Below are positions 50,130-60,173 of a stretch of DNA of 64,000 bases, piece by piece. This DNA comes from Armillaria gallica (lineage: Eukaryota; Basidiomycota; Agaricomycetes; Agaricales; Physalacriaceae). A program made the translations under genes and the position numbers. Under the pieces are notes generated by a model. That model did not search any database. It was given only the letters and a program-made list of their open reading frames with translations, and was not told the DNA's origin. The DNA lies in NCBI GenBank assembly GCA_037576215.1, contig JBANDB010000004.1:3782001-3846000 (forward strand), read 5' to 3'. Numbering within the stretch: position 1 is the first letter of the stretch; every line of letters starts with the position of its first letter.

Positions 50130-51740
50130 AGTAATTTGGTCAAATCCTGCAACATGGCCTGCTCCAATGACGCAGCCACCTCCTCTTCCAGAGGAGGAGC
50201 CGTCGTCTACTATTGTTGAGGAGCTCCCTCCTCCTGGTGACTCTATGGATGTGGATGTGCCGCCTTCACCTCCCAGGGTTTATCATCCGGTGACTGGTAC
50301 TCTGCTTCATTCTTGCTCTTTAGTTGTGTGTTCTCTTGCACCTGAAGTGTTGCCTTCCAACTGTGGTGACAAAGTTCAGCAGTGCGAGAAGAGGAAGAAG
50401 AAGAAGTCCAAAGGCAAGGGCAAGGCTGTCATTCTCAGTCCCAAACCCTCTCCTCCCCCTGTTGCTGCTACCTCCACCAACGTCGCCATTCCCCCAGCTC
50501 GTGAGGAGCCACCTTCTCTTCCCAAAAAGGTGCTGAAGAGGAAGCACATTCCCTTGAAGACTGTTCCTTCTGAGCCTGGCCCCTCCAGGCCAACTCATGC
50601 TAGGGTTGCCGCTCCCACAGCAGCTGATATCCCCAGCAATGCTGAAGCCTCTGATGCCATTCGTCCTACTGTCAAGAAGCCTCAGTTCTCTCCCAAGAAG
50701 GCCTCCAAAAAGAAGTCCTCTCACCAGACTACTAAGCCTGCCATCTCCAACGCTCCTCAAGCTTCTAATCGGATGTTCCTTGGTCGCCCCAAGCAGCAGT
50801 ATCTGGCTGCTGAACTTACCCAGGCTCAAGACCCTAGTCAAGAGGGTATCTCTATTGACAGGCACAACAGCTGTGCTGAATTGGAGAACTACTGCTTCGA
50901 GGACTTAGTTACTGTGCCTGATGAATTCTTTGAGTGAGCTCTTTTCTTTTCTCCTTTTATTTGTTTTTCTGAAATTTTCCCAGCCCTGTCTGTTACAGCC
51001 ACAAGAATGGCACTTACAGTGCTTGTTCTTCATGCTACGCCTACTATACGCATGCTCCTGATGTGAGCTCACCGTTGTTCTCTGTTTTTCTCTTCTAATT
51101 CATTTTCCCAGCATTATGAGAAGACCTGCCTTCCTTGCATGCACCATCAAGCAGACTGCACCTGGAACAACTGGTTCCCAGGTGCCAACTGCAACCAGTG
51201 TCAGGAGGGACATCACAGAGGCTGCTCCGCTCACTATACTGCCTGTGAGATGCACGAGATTACCTTGTGTCTCATGACTTTCACGCGATATAACATTCCT
51301 GGTGAGTCTCTCCCTCTGTTTTCTCTTTTCTATGTCTTTTGTTCACTAGTTTTTCTCTAGCTCTTTGTTGCAACATCATGCAGCTCTGTGGTATCAACCG
51401 TGAGCTGGAGCACATTGACTACCTTTATCGGGGTTGTCTTCATGCTCGCGACCATGTTGTTCACGATATCGCTGAGAGCCTGGATCAGTTCGCCAGTGCC
51501 GAGGGTGGTAACAAGCTCATCAAAGACCTATCCCATGCCTACCGTGAAGTTTGCAGCTTCATCATCAATGACAGTCTTTGACGCTCTCTCGGCCTATCTC
51601 TCGATCTTCCTGAGGGTCCTGAGTACGTGCCTTCCAACAATGACGCTTCAATGTGGGATGAGGGCGAGGACAAGTCGGCCACTGGTCCTTCTGGTGTTCA
51701 AGGTGATGATGATGAGGGCGAAGCTGGAGCTTCTGAGTAG
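50130..51740 (+). pseudogene. Gene Y, 3' half: basic/Pro-rich linker, Cys cluster, helical C-terminus
   Basis: After the right transposon end an open frame gives an acidic Pro-rich stretch, a Lys-rich stretch (KRKKKKSKGKGK) and repeated PKK motifs. Introns with GTGAGC donors lead to a cysteine cluster of the form C-x10-C-x2-C ... C-x2-C-x6-C-x10-C-x2-C-x7-C (CLPCMHHQADC and CNQCQEGHHRGC; 50980-51230), like a fungal Zn2Cys6-type or retroviral-type knuckle. A helical segment (NRELEHIDYLYRG, HDIAESLDQFASAEGG) follows. An in-frame TGA at 51579 is followed in frame by RSLGLSLDLPEGPEY and an acidic tail ending at TAG 51738, so it may be a CGA-to-TGA nonsense mutation. I infer this is the continuation of 35939-37629. 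Confidence 0.6.
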
Positions 51741-52044
51741 ATACATGTATATACATCTTTCTTGGTAGTTTTCAGCTTGCTGGCTCCTTTCGTCAGCCTT
51801 CTCTCTTATTTTTCCATTGCATTTTCTTGGCCTTGTTGTATCCCTGGGGCCCCTTATGGGCCCCTATCCAATATTATCATGTCTTATTGTTCTCTCTTCA
51901 TGTGATCGTGTCTAAGTCTGCCAATGTTATCAAATCTAGGGTCCCACTGTCAATCTCTGCAGACCCTGATCAGCATTAGTCATGCATTATCTCCTTCATA
52001 ATGCAAGCTCCCTGCTTCAGTTCACACTCTTCTCTGGTCTCTGT
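51741..52044. other. 3' flank of gene Y up to LTR2
   Basis: T-rich sequence with no ORF of note. The last bases before LTR2 are not purine-rich, so no plus-sense polypurine tract is visible. Confidence 0.4.
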
Positions 52045-53754
52045 TGACGAGCCTAAGACTTCCGTGGCAACAGCAACACCCAAAACTCGGAGAGAGCTTA
52101 GGCAATTAACGTAGCAACACAGCAATCAAGGCAATGTGTTTGCAAGTGGTTCGGTGCACCTCCGTGCGGTCAATTCCTCAATAACACAAGATACACTGCG
52201 ACTTTCCAGTCAGCGAAGTAGTACTCTTGGTCAAGGAGTACTAATAGACGTTGGCTGTAAACCAGGAAGGATCTCGATAAACGAGATGGGACAGAATCTG
52301 GTATGACTTGAATACCAAGAAACTGTGATAGGAATTGCGAAAATGATCTAGAGACCACAAAAATAGGTCTAGAAATCGTAGCAATGGGCGAGAAATCGTA
52401 GCAACGGTTGAGAAAACGTGGGGAGGGACTAGAAATCGTTGCGATGCTCTAGTAATCATGGGAGAGGACGAGTAATCGTGTGGAAGGACTGGAAATTGTA
52501 GCAATGCCCTAGAAATCGTAGCAACATGCTAGAAATCGTTGCGATGCTCTAGAAATCGTGGCAATGGACTAGAAGACGTTGAAATAGCCTAGTAAACATG
52601 GCTTGGGGTGTACCTAATATTGTGAGTCGAAACAATAGCAATAAATGTACGGAGACTGCAAGAAACTGGTAGAAATCGTAGCAACTGAGGTGCTGAGTGG
52701 GGTGCTGTGGCAATAGATGCACGGCAACTCCGAACAATGATAAAGATGAGGGTGATCCTATGGAGCTGAACTGGGCCTACACAGAGGCAATACTGAACTG
52801 GGCAATGAAAACGATGGTGATGTAGAAGGTGAAAGCAATGAAACAATCCTATATGGTGAAAGTGAAGCGATGTTGTGGCATTAAAAGACAAAAGCAAGTT
52901 ATTGACGCAAGATTTCGTGTATTGGTGCAACCAACAACGTTTAAAGAGTAAAGCAAGTGGTGGGGAATAACTTGGAGTAACCGTAGCTGACTGGTAATGC
53001 TGTAGCCTCGTCAACTGGGTAAGAACTTGCTCTAAAAATGCGGTTTCTACCTAGTTTTTATACTACAAGTACGATTTTATAAATAGAATATTCTTCGGAG
53101 CCTTAGTAAGGCTGTAAGTCCTTGGCTTTTGTAATAGCCATAGTAAACATATGGTATCTGTGGTTCTAAAGTAACAGCAAGTCCTCGACGTTGCCGTGTA
53201 TGGATGCGAACCGTGTGGTTTTATTGAGTGATGAGCGGATCATAAGGTGCTGTTTAGCTGCGGATTATTGAGCTGCAGTTGCTGTGCTGAGGTGTATGCG
53301 TGGGGCAACGATAATTTGAAGTCTTGGCACTGTAACAGCCTTAGTAAACGTGGTCTGTAGTTGCCGTAGCTGTAATTATCATAGCTGGGAGGGTACTTGC
53401 GTCAATCACATCATTTCATTAAATGATTGATGGGCACATCAACTAGTGCTTCTGAGTGATATAGCAACCCCGTTTTAGGATGATTGCTGATCAAAGGTGC
53501 CTTGCCGTGATGGGATATGGTAATTGTGATGCAAGGCCAGCTGGGAAGGATAATGGAGTGTGTGAGGAGTGAATGTCATGGTTTTAGGACTGGATCTGAA
53601 TGTTTTTGTGGCTTATACTGCGAAAATCTGTGGTATTATCGAGAGTTGGCAGTGTTATGGAGTGTGAGGGTTATAATGGCATCGTTTTGAAGGTATTGGG
53701 TGATGGATGGCTAAATCCGTGAATTCTGAGCATACAGAGCCTGGAGGCTCATCA
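52045..53754 (+). mobile_element. LTR2 of the TGATGAGCCT family
   Basis: Begins TGACGAGCCTAAGACTTCC and ends GGAGGCTCATCA (1710 bp). It has the same orientation and is homologous to LTR1 (32554-35921) at both ends and across the TATA-like block (TTTATAAATAG). The interior differs strongly because of a 20-bp minisatellite. Together with LTR1 it brackets gene Y. No matching target-site duplication was found outside the pair. Confidence 0.8.
52331..52610 (+). repeat. Minisatellite, exact 20-bp period, about 14 units, inside LTR2
   Basis: Units of 20 bp with consensus AGAAATCGTAGCAATGnnCT run from 52331 to 52610 without a phase slip. Units differ by substitutions only. One variant (AGAAATCGTTGCGATGCTCT) occurs twice exactly. 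The corresponding part of LTR1 lacks a clear array. Confidence 0.88.
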
Positions 53755-54336
53755 CCATTGCCAGTCTTCCTTGTACTCAGTCTGTGGGGTCCTGGCAGGC
53801 TTTTTCTTTGCTCCATACCAGTCTGTCTGCCACTTGTCTCCGTTTTTATTCTAGTTCTTCAGCATCAGGTGTCATTTTTTCTAAATCACTGTCATTGCTA
53901 AGTGACCCTGACTCGGTCTGATCAGTCTTCTCTATGTGGTATTCGTAGAATCAAAAATTTATTTCCTAATTTTTCACTTTAAATATTAAAAGGTATGAAG
54001 GTATACTTGTGTATACCTACTATATCTCCCACACTAAAAAGAATTGACTGTCCCCAGTCATCAACACCACCCATCACTAAATTTCTCTCAAATTTCAAAT
54101 CAATTTCTGACTTAGTTGCGTCTGCTGTTATTTTTAACATCCACAGGTGTGTACTTGTCAGAAATTTATTTTTCTTCTAACTCATGAATGGTCTTGGTTC
54201 AATATACCTATTTAGCTGCAGTTGCTGCGCTTCTGGTATAAAAGCTGAGCGAGCTCGCTGGTATGCTCCATCCACCACTCAGTATCTCTATTTTACTCAC
54301 GTTCTAGCTTGCTTTTTGCCCAAACACTTTCCCAAA
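53755..54336 (+). promoter_or_regulatory. Upstream region of gene Z with TATA box and gypsy-tail block
   Basis: 54024-54062 matches 59714-59752 (ATCTCCCACACT... then TGACTGTCCCCAGTCA, a stem-loop-forming inverted repeat). On the minus strand this reads DDWGQS followed by a GTGGGAGAT purine tract, like the end of a gypsy pol gene. The TATA box TATAAAAG is at 54237-54244, about 93 bp upstream of the ATG. The palindrome GCGAGCTCGC overlaps it at 54248. Confidence 0.55.
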
Positions 54337-55819
54337 ATGTCTTCTCCTGCTGCTCCTGTTATGCCCTTTGTTGCTGTCAAGGCTGTTATCATGCAGCTTT
54401 GCCAGAACCTCAGTGCTACTGCATCTGATAATATGGCTCAGCTCCATGAGTATACGGTAGGCCTTTTTATCGAGCTCGCTGCCTTTTGTAGTGATGCTGA
54501 CTTCATTTTGTAGAAGTATCTCGAGGCCCACAAGGACAAGCTTCTCAAGGACAAAGAGTTCAAGGAGATCGTCTTCAAGGCCCGCAGCACCATCAAAAAG
54601 AAGTTTCACACCAACACCTCGAAACAGCTGATTCACAAGGTTCTGAAAACCATCACTGACTGGGTCCAGTCCGAACGGCATGTAGTCGAGTCGGGTCCTC
54701 CTGCTTCTGCTCCTACCAGTCCTTGTCGTGAGGTATTTCTTTTTCTTTCTCTTTCTTCTCTCGTACTTATCTGGTTTCTTCTAGACTCCAGTTACTTGTA
54801 GCAAAGGCAAAGCTCATGCCTTCAAGAGGTCTCCTGCCATTGTTGATTCTGGTTCCGAATCTGCTGATGGGGAGCCTGACAAGGTAGCTGACTGTTCTGA
54901 TTCTGAGTCTGAGTCTATTAAAGTACGCTCTTTCTTAGATTCCTCAGATGTCTCTGTTCCGCGCGCTAACTGATGGTATCCTCAAGATGTCTGTCGATGA
55001 TGACAACTCCAAACCAGCTCCTCCCAAGGCTACCAAGCCTTTTAAAGGGCAAGTCTGGTGATGCTGTCATCAGCAAGAAGCATAAAGAGTCCTCCAAGGT
55101 GAGATATCTTGTTTTTCCTCAAGATATCCCCCACAACAAAAGCTCCTTGCTTTAGGACAAGCCCTCTGCCTGTTTCCATTGCGGAGGGAATGACCATTCT
55201 CTTCTGGATTGCACTGCTGCTGGCACTGTAAGTTCTTTCTTCTTGCACGCTTGCTAACTTATTGCGCTAACTCTCAGTTTCCTAGTCTTCTCCTGCCAAA
55301 TGCCATCACCAGGATGCTGACCGTGATGCCAAGTGGTCTTGTCATGCCTTCCCGTATTCTTCAGCCTGTGAGTTCTATTCTTCTCATCCTTGTGGTGGAT
55401 CCAATAGACAGATGGCCTCTGTTCTTGGTCTGGTCAGCACCAGTGCGTCTTTTCTTTCTTTTGTCTATCTCTTTTCTCACTGTCCCCTTTTAGTTTCCGG
55501 GGAGAGCAGAAATGCTGCCCTTAGCGAGGCACTTCACTTGTCTCCACAAGGGGCATCCCTGGACAGTCTTCGCATCGAGTCGCCTGAGTTCTTGGCCTGG
55601 CTTGAGAGTGTCATCCTGGGTGACCTTGTTGTGCTCCATCATACCATTTTTGCTGCAGAGAGACAGTGCACGTTCCTTCTCAGCGAGCTCTCTGGAATCC
55701 AAGGGGCTCTATCTGCTTCCTGTACTGAAGCTGGCTCGCCTGATGGTGCCGCTTCTGCAGATCCCAGGCGCGGTGCCTCTGCTCTGACCCCGATTATCCT
55801 GGAGCCTTCGTGTTTCTAG
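54337..55819 (+). CDS. Gene Z: multi-exon protein with CCHC-type zinc knuckle, among retroelement debris
   Basis: ATG at 54337. Exon 1 (54337-54456) and exon 2 (54514-54732) are joined by a GTAGGC..TTTTGTAG intron. Several further short exons follow. The N-terminal part is helical and Lys-rich (DKLLKDKEFKEIVFKAR, KQLIHKVLKTITDWV), followed by an acidic Ser/Glu linker and a CCHC knuckle, CFHCGGNDHSLLDC (C-x2-C-x4-H-x4-C; 55171-55212). The last exon is helical (PEFLAWLESVILGDLVVL, AAERQCTFLLSELSG), ending at TAG 55817. CCHC knuckles are typical of Gag and of nucleic-acid-binding proteins. It has its own TATA box. It lies antisense to the gypsy pol remnant that flanks it on both sides. Exon boundaries between 54890 and 55500 are uncertain. 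Function unknown. Confidence 0.6.
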
Positions 55820-56492
55820 GCCCCAGCCCCTTGTTGTTGATATCTCCAGTTCTCTTGTTGGTAATGGTCATGGTAACTCGGTTTCCTCATCTCACTACAT
55901 CTCTTTCCAGTTATCTGCTACTGATGTTGACTATCTGCTCCCTTACTGTTATTCTCTCTTAGCTTACTTTAGGAGTAGCATTCCGAGAGTCTCCAGGGCC
56001 TATCTCATCATCCAGTAGTTTTCATCTTGTGCTGTTTAGCTAGTTTTCCCTCACCACCATTAGTTAGTAATGGCTTAGCACTGTCTTTATACATTGTAAT
56101 ACACCGCCCTCAGGGTGTCTTGTGCTTTCTTTGATGTGAGCTCTCTGAGTTTAATTGTCTAAGTTAATGTCTTTTGACACTTTAAGGTTCTCTGTCTCCG
56201 GATAATCCTCTGTGAAGTTATCTGGTACTTTATCTTTAGGCTCTAGGGAGTCCATAAGTTTCTGTAACTCCGCATGTGACATATCCATGAGTTCAAGTAC
56301 CTACCCTTCCAAATCTATGGATTTTCGGGCTAGATATGGTACTACCCTAAACACGGCTATCTTAGAACGAATTATAGCTCCATCTATTTTGGCTAAGGTG
56401 TAATTGCCAGCCTTGGTGTAATGCATGACCACCAGGGGCCCCAAGTATCGTGGTTTCATTTTCATGTTTAATGAGCTCTCAATCTGACTGTT
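55820..56492. other. 3' flank of gene Z running into gypsy pol tail
   Basis: Contains TGAGCTCTCTGAG near 56139 and several GAGCTC words. On the minus strand it should hold the C-terminal part of the gypsy polyprotein, but frames are broken and no domain is visible. Confidence 0.4.
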
Positions 56493-57622
56493 TCACATCA
56501 AGACCAGATCGCCACACTTAAACTTGAATTCTTTGATCTTGTTAGCATTCATCTTAGCATACTGCAATGTTCTTCCTCTCTTTGTCATGTCCATGTTCTG
56601 GCACATTTCTTCGACTTTGTCTGCATGTTTCTGTAGCGCTATGGCCCTTAGCCCATGGAGCTCCCAATCTTCGACGATTCTTCCAGGGTACTCCACTAGC
56701 CAAGTCACTTCTAGTACATCTAATGGTAGGACTGGATGTGCCCCCATTACCGCAAAGAATGGAGAGCATCCCATCCTTTTTCGCATGGTAACTTGGTCAG
56801 CCCACATTATGAGGATGAAGTAGTGATGCCACTGGTTTTCTACCCCACCGCACACTTTATAGAGCGCCTGATGGATGTCCCAGTGCGGTCACTCGATCCT
56901 TCTATTAGCTTGGGAGTTATAAGACAATATTAGGATGCCCCTAATTCCGTATTTCTTCTCTAGGTATTTGAGTGCCACCTTGAAAGGCTTCCCATTATCC
57001 GTAACGATGAGGGACAAACATCCCCATCTACATATGATATCTTCGAATAACCATTCTCCAATTGCTTGCGCTGTCTCATTTGCCAAGGTTCTGCCTTCTA
57101 TCCAACTAGTGAGCATGCAACAGCCATACACAATATATTTGTGGCCATTCGAGGCCTTAGGCATGTGCATGGTGTCTGCATGCAGTACCTGAAAGACCAA
57201 TGGTGTGAATGATACCGTTGGCGGTGCTTTTATCACTGACTTTGGGTGTTCTTGACATATATGGCAAGTCCTGACATACCATGCAATGTCTCTTTCCATT
57301 TCTGGCCACCAGAACCTTTCCTTAATTAGTGCCTTCATGGCATATATACTGCAATGTCCTAGTTGGTCATGCACTGTTTTCATAATATACATGCGGCGCT
57401 TAGGATAGATTACTAGCTTGTATTCTGACTCCATATCTCTTCGATACAATTTTCCTTTGTCCACTATGAAGTTCTTCACATAGCAAATGAAATTTCGATA
57501 CTGGTTATCTGTAAAGCCCTCTAGACGCTTGGTAGGGTTTGCATGCCATTGTATGACCTTATCGAGCTCGCTATTCAACATCTTTGCATATCTGCTCCTT
57601 CGTTCTTCAGGGTAATCTGCGG
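56493..57622 (-). pseudogene. Ty3/gypsy polyprotein fragment: integrase (zinc-binding and catalytic core)
   Basis: The minus-strand frame begins at the LTR3 junction (57622) with ADYPEERRSRYAKMLN. It continues with a zinc-binding H2C2 region (HDQLGHCSIYAMK ... CHICQ), then the catalytic core: first Asp in LHADTMHMP, second in IVTDNGKPF, Glu in ANRRIE. Directly after the Glu is an in-frame TGA (56889-56891). The frame then resumes with PHWDIHQALYKVCGGVENQW and TMRKRMGCSPFFAVMGAHPV, the usual gypsy integrase C-terminal stretch. RT and RNase H are missing because LTR3 cuts the ORF. Non-functional. Confidence 0.85.
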
Positions 57623-58340
57623 TGATGAGCCTCCAGGCTCTGTATGCTCAGAATTTGCGGATTTTCCCTGCTAATTAATGCTACTGTCCCTTCAACGGCT
57701 TTTCAGCAAACCAATGATTGCACGCACATTGATACCACTTTTATCCTACGGCAAACACTCCTTATGTGCTTTGTTATCCATCCCATCTTGCCACGCATCA
57801 TAATTGCCATACTTCATCATGGCAAGGCACCTTCGATCGACAATCATCCCAATACAGAATCATTGCATCACTCAGAAGCAATTAGTTGACGTGCTCATTG
57901 ATCACTTAATGAAAATGATGTGATAGACGCGAGTACCCTCCCAGCTACAGCAATAGCAGCTATGGCAACTACAGACCATGTTTACTAAGGCTGTTACTTC
58001 ACCAAGGCCTCCAGAAAATGTTGCCCCACGCGTACTCCTCAGCATGACAACTATCGCTCAGTAATCCACAGCTAAACAGCACCTAACGATCTGTGCATCG
58101 CTCAACAAAAACCATACGGTTCACATCCATACGTGGCAACGTCGATGAGTTGCTGTTACTTTAGAAGACAAAATACCATATGTTACCTACGATTTTTACA
58201 AAGCCAAGGCTTTACGGCCTTACTAAGTCTCGCATATCTACTCTATTTATAAATTCGTACTTGTAGTATAAAAACTAGCTAGAAAACGTAGTTACAAGGC
58301 AGTTCATCTCTAGTCGACCCCAGACTACATCAATTACCGT
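57623..58340 (-). mobile_element. LTR3 of the TGATGAGCCT family, 5'-truncated, inserted in gypsy pol
   Basis: Reverse-oriented relative to LTR1 and LTR2. Plus strand starts TGATGAGCCTCCAGGC and matches the reverse complement of LTR1 from 35921 across the nested-LTR site (uninterrupted here) to about 33545, including the TATA-like block GTACTTGTAGTATAAAAAC. Homology stops near 58340. The insertion lies within the open frame of the gypsy integrase region. Confidence 0.75.
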
Positions 58341-60173
58341 CACGCTGATGTGCTCGGTAATGGCAAGTGGCAAATGGACTAGAGGCTGGCAATGAACACC
58401 AACAACACTAAACCAATCACTAACTCTACACTTATCACCAATGTATTGAATTTGGGCATTTCAAGTACGATAGAAGCACTCTGCAGACTTCAATAATCAA
58501 GGAAAGTTGTTTGAAGACGTTTTATTTCATTACTAGTGAGCTATACAAGTGTACTACTTGCACTAGCAGGGTTGGTAAGACACAATTGGATGGATAGTGA
58601 CTTGACTTGAGCTACTGCACTCGCTCTGACTGGGACTGCTTTGAACTAGTGGCTCTCTTGGCCCTGTAATGTCTTACAAGTGAATAAACACTTGACTAGT
58701 CGCTTTCTAGGCAGACTAGTGGTGCTCTTGGCCTAAGAATAATACTTTAAACTTCGAGAACTCGCTTGAACTAACTTCGAAACACTCTTGGCCTTTGCAG
58801 GACACAAAAGATTGCTCTAAGACACTTCTATTCACTCAATGCTATGGGTAACTTAGCGACTAGTAGCCGCTTTGTCGAGATTAAGCACAAAAGCCTTTAA
58901 TTGGGGCACTAGATACTGACTAGTAGGTCACAATTGCAGGGATGGCTTGCCTGAGCCATGCATGCGCCTATTCTACTACTTATATACTGACAAACAAGGT
59001 ACGATCGAGATATAAATAACTGACTAGAGGGGTATTATTGATAAGGATTTCTTGGCTAGTCATGAATAATGGTGAATAATCATGCAATAGTCAGTCTAGA
59101 AACGGTCGCTTGCTGACTAGTGAGCCTAGGAGCTCCACTAGCAGTTGTATTCTGTGTCCTGGGCCCAGCAACGCTCCACTAGTGCCAAGGATAAATGACT
59201 AAACAGGTGAGCGTGCCTGTAACAGCTGTTGATCGTGATCGAAGGTGCAGCCCGGCTATACTAGTACCGATTGCAATGGATCTGTATTGTGCTTAGTCAG
59301 ATTTGCCTCAAGGTTAATCCATTGCTAATTCATTTCTAAGTCCTGTTTCGAGATTTCTGTGTAACTAGATAACCTGACTTAGGCGTTTATGCCCAGATCG
59401 GCTCGCTAGTGACCAAACTTCATGAGATTTGTGTCCTCTGCTTCTTGTTTGGTGTGCTAGTCGCATTACTTGTCCACTAGTGGCCGTATTCACTTAGCCC
59501 TGTTAGCATTCAAGTCACTAGTATGACCGGCTGGTAGATTTAACCCACTAGTGGTATCGCATCTAAGTCCTGGCTCTACTAGTCGCATACTAGTCTAACT
59601 ATCAGCTCAAAGCCTCAGCTATAGTCCTCTAAGTATCACTAATGTAAGATAGATATGCAATAGTATTATTATAAAATCGCAAAATCTAGGTGTGAACATG
59701 TAGACGGCATATCATCTCCCCCATACTGAAATAATGACTGTCTCCAGTCATCTAAGTCCCTTTTTGTACTTAGCAGTATGTCCTACTAGTGGCCCATTGC
59801 TAATTTCTTTTGAGGTCACAGATCTCAATCACGCTTTAGTCACTAAGTCCGACTGGCACTTGGCCATCAATGATCATCAAATTCACTTAATGATTTTCAG
59901 GTTCCTGCATGACAGCGCAAATCTTGCTCTGCTAGGACGGTTTCTTATCTTATTCATTTGTTCTCATTGCATGCTACAGCTACTAGTAGTGTATGAGCAA
60001 CTACTGTGATCGAGGAGGTTGCTAGCTGCACTGCTGGCACAGCCGTTTCAAGCTCAGCTTGGAAAACTGTATTGAATCAAACCTAAGTCCGACTTCTATA
60101 AAATTTCATTGCCTTTGCTCCTCCCATTGACTATTCGTCCTTAGTCTTCACTAGTGTTCCTCTCTTTTCACTC
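58341..60173 (+). promoter_or_regulatory. ACTAGT-rich upstream region of gene W (LTR-like), with TATA box
   Basis: No long ORF until about 59730. About 16 ACTAGT palindromes lie between 58539 and 60133. The gypsy-tail-like block (ATCTCCCCCATACTGAAATA, then GACTGTCTCCAGTC) is at 59714-59752. The TATA box TATAAAAT is at 60097-60104, about 70 bp upstream of the ATG. It may be the LTR plus internal leader of an element carrying gene W; the ends were not found. Confidence 0.5.

Noticed and set aside
50320..50865. 181-codon minus-strand ORF rich in Leu/Arg/Gly
   Set aside because: Antisense of the Lys/Pro-rich exon of gene Y; composition is explained by the plus-strand codons.
32554..53754. LTR1 and LTR2 as the ends of one autonomous retrotransposon
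   Set aside because: No pol, primer-binding site or polypurine tract of matching orientation was found between them and no target-site duplication flanks the pair. It is reported only as an LTR pair bracketing gene Y.
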